NCBI RefSeq assembly: GCF_035920445.1
Contig: NZ_CP109162.1
Location: 310,001 to 374,000, forward strand
Direction of reading: 5' to 3'
Source of the DNA: Nocardia sp. NBC_01730
GTDB taxonomy: Bacteria > Actinomycetota > Actinomycetes > Mycobacteriales > Mycobacteriaceae
Length of the DNA: 64,000 nucleotides
Part shown: piece after piece, positions 63,013 through 64,000 of the stretch
How positions within the stretch are numbered: position 1 is the stretch's first letter
How the letters are laid out: every line of letters starts with the position of its first letter
Made by a program: the position numbers and the translations under genes
Notes under the pieces: generated by a model
Told to the model about the DNA's origin: nothing
What the model saw: only the letters and a program-made list of their open reading frames with translations
Databases searched by the model: none

Positions 63013-63915
63013 TCATTTCTCATACGGTGCGGTTTCCGGCGCGACGGTAGCCGGTCCGCCCGCTGTGCCGCGCACGTGCCTGGTGCCGATCGGCACGACC
63101 ATCGGCCTGCCCGAGACCGGGTCCTCGAGCACCGCGGCGTCCAAGTCGAAGACCTCGCGTAACAGGTCGACGGACACGACGTCAGTCGGGGCGCCGGTGG
63201 CGACGATGCGCCCGGCGCGCATCACGACCAGCTGGTCGCTGTAGCGGATCGCGAGGTTCAGATCGTGCAGCACCATGACGACGGTGCGGCCGAGGTCGGC
63301 GTGCAGCCGGTCGACGAGATCGAGTACCTCGACCGAATGCGCCAGATCGAGGAAAGTGGTCGGCTCGTCGAGTAGCAAGATGTCGGTGCCCTGGGCCAGC
63401 GCCATGGAAATCCAGGCGCGCTGGCGCTGTCCGCCGGAGAGTTCGTCGAGCGTGCGGTCGGCCAGATCGGCGATCCCCGTCTGCTCCAGCGCGGTGGTGA
63501 CCTCGGCTTCGTCGGTCGCCGACCACTGCAGGAACCAGGACTGATGGGGATGGCGACCGCGCGCGACGAGATCGGCGACGGTGAGCCCTTCCGGCGCGAC
63601 CGGCGACTGCGGAAGCATGCCGACGACGCGGGCCACGTCCTTGGTCTTCATCGTCGAAATGGCCTTGCCGTCCAACAGGACCTGGCCCGTTCGCGGGCGC
63701 AGCAGCCGCCCGAGCGAGCGCAGTAGCGTGGACTTGCCGCAGCCGTTCGGCCCGATCACCGTGGTGATCACACCGGGAGTGACATCCAGGCTCAGCCCCT
63801 CGACGATCACCCGGTCGCCGTAGCCGAGGGTGACACCGTCGGCGCCGAGCCAGTGCTCAGAGGCGTTCGGCCGGGTGCCCGTGGTTTCCGTAGTGGTGAT
63901 GTCCCCGGTGGTCAT
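63013..63915 (-). CDS. ABC transporter ATPase for iron-siderophore uptake (FecE/FepC-like)
   Basis: 300 residues. Walker A GPNGCGKST near 55-63, signature LSGGQRQRAWISMALAQ, Walker B ILLLDEPTTFLDLAH, and switch His in VMVLHDLNLAIRYSD are those of iron-chelate importer ATPases. The ATG overlaps the stop of the upstream permease gene (ATGA). It powers siderophore import with a FecCD permease and a binding protein beyond the edge. An IdeR/DtxR control is expected, but no box lies inside the window. Confidence 0.92.
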   Translation of the reverse strand: MTTGDITTTETTGTRPNASEHWLGADGVTLGYGDRVIVEGLSLDVTPGVITTVIGPNGCGKSTLLRSLGRLLRPRTGQVLLDGKAISTMKTKDVARVVGMLPQSPVAPEGLTVADLVARGRHPHQSWFLQWSATDEAEVTTALEQTGIADLADRTLDELSGGQRQRAWISMALAQGTDILLLDEPTTFLDLAHSVEVLDLVDRLHADLGRTVVMVLHDLNLAIRYSDQLVVMRAGRIVATGAPTDVVSVDLLREVFDLDAAVLEDPVSGRPMVVPIGTRHVRGTAGGPATVAPETAPYEK

Positions 63916-64000
63916 GACAGCGTCGCCTTCCGATTCATCCGCACGATCAGGTACAGCAGGAACGGACCGCCGAATGTCGCGGTCACGACGCCCACCGGCA
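63912..64000 (-). CDS. FecCD-type permease, C-terminal end only (window edge)
   Basis: The last 28 codons read PVGVVTATFGGPFLLYLI and then VRMNRKATLS before the stop at 63912, the conserved last helix of FecCD iron-siderophore permeases. The stop overlaps the ATPase start by 4 bp. The rest lies outside the window. Confidence 0.85.
   Translation of the reverse strand, partial: PVGVVTATFGGPFLLYLIVRMNRKATLS

Overview
The window looks like a chromosomal segment of a mycolic-acid actinomycete, most probably Nocardia or a close relative (inference). It is GC-rich, with many GTG starts, a KstR-type steroid-regulon operator, a ChoD-like cholesterol oxidase, F420-linked and WhiB proteins. A long stretch (about 34.0-62.9 kb) keeps the Mycobacterium tuberculosis Rv1822-Rv1846c gene order: pgsA-like, gcvH, garA, two MerR genes, the bifunctional-nuclease gene, gcvP, glcB, two CNNM genes, guaB1 and a blaR/blaI pair.

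Left region (1-12.9 kb): a defence island. One leftward cluster runs from a protein with an EVE-like domain, CBS pair and HEPN domain (12.2 kb), through a SNF2-type helicase and a 1531-residue adenine methyltransferase, to a DarT/DarG DNA ADP-ribosylation toxin-antitoxin pair (1.2 kb). The last four genes are packed with 2-15 bp gaps or a 4 bp overlap. The helicase and methylase resemble the class 1 DISARM pair DrmD/DrmMI, but drmA, drmB and drmC are not in the window and no dedicated restriction nuclease is seen. Decayed Fic and apparent IS3 transposase remnants lie at the right edge, and an XRE/TPR regulator cut by the window edge lies at the left. This is the strongest candidate for an undescribed system.

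Middle region (12.9-34 kb): metabolic and envelope genes. These are an osmolyte-binding lipoprotein, a cold-shock protein, a two-domain acyl-CoA reductase, a 5'-nucleotidase lipoprotein, a heme oxygenase, a ThrE-type exporter, an F420-type luciferase-like oxidoreductase behind a KstR box, a VWA protein, an Rv1217c-Rv1219c-like ABC exporter with its TetR regulator, an acyl-CoA oxidase-like enzyme, and PAP2, NERD, DUF2252 and ChoD-like proteins.

Right region (34-64 kb): the glycine-cleavage genes gcvH and gcvP, the latter behind a tandem glycine riboswitch, sit with garA and MerR regulators. Then come a substrate-binding/VWA protein, WhiB and HNH genes, a TetR/acyl-CoA dehydrogenase unit with a frameshifted SDR remnant, malate synthase G, and a 33-residue mini-gene bracketed by two matching hairpins. 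The segment closes with two CNNM proteins behind a structured leader, GuaB1, a DMT transporter, a RhlE-like helicase, BlaR/BlaI with an operator, and the end of an iron-siderophore ABC importer cut by the window edge. Several short gene remnants (HxlR, SDR, thioesterase, Fic) show ongoing decay between conserved blocks.
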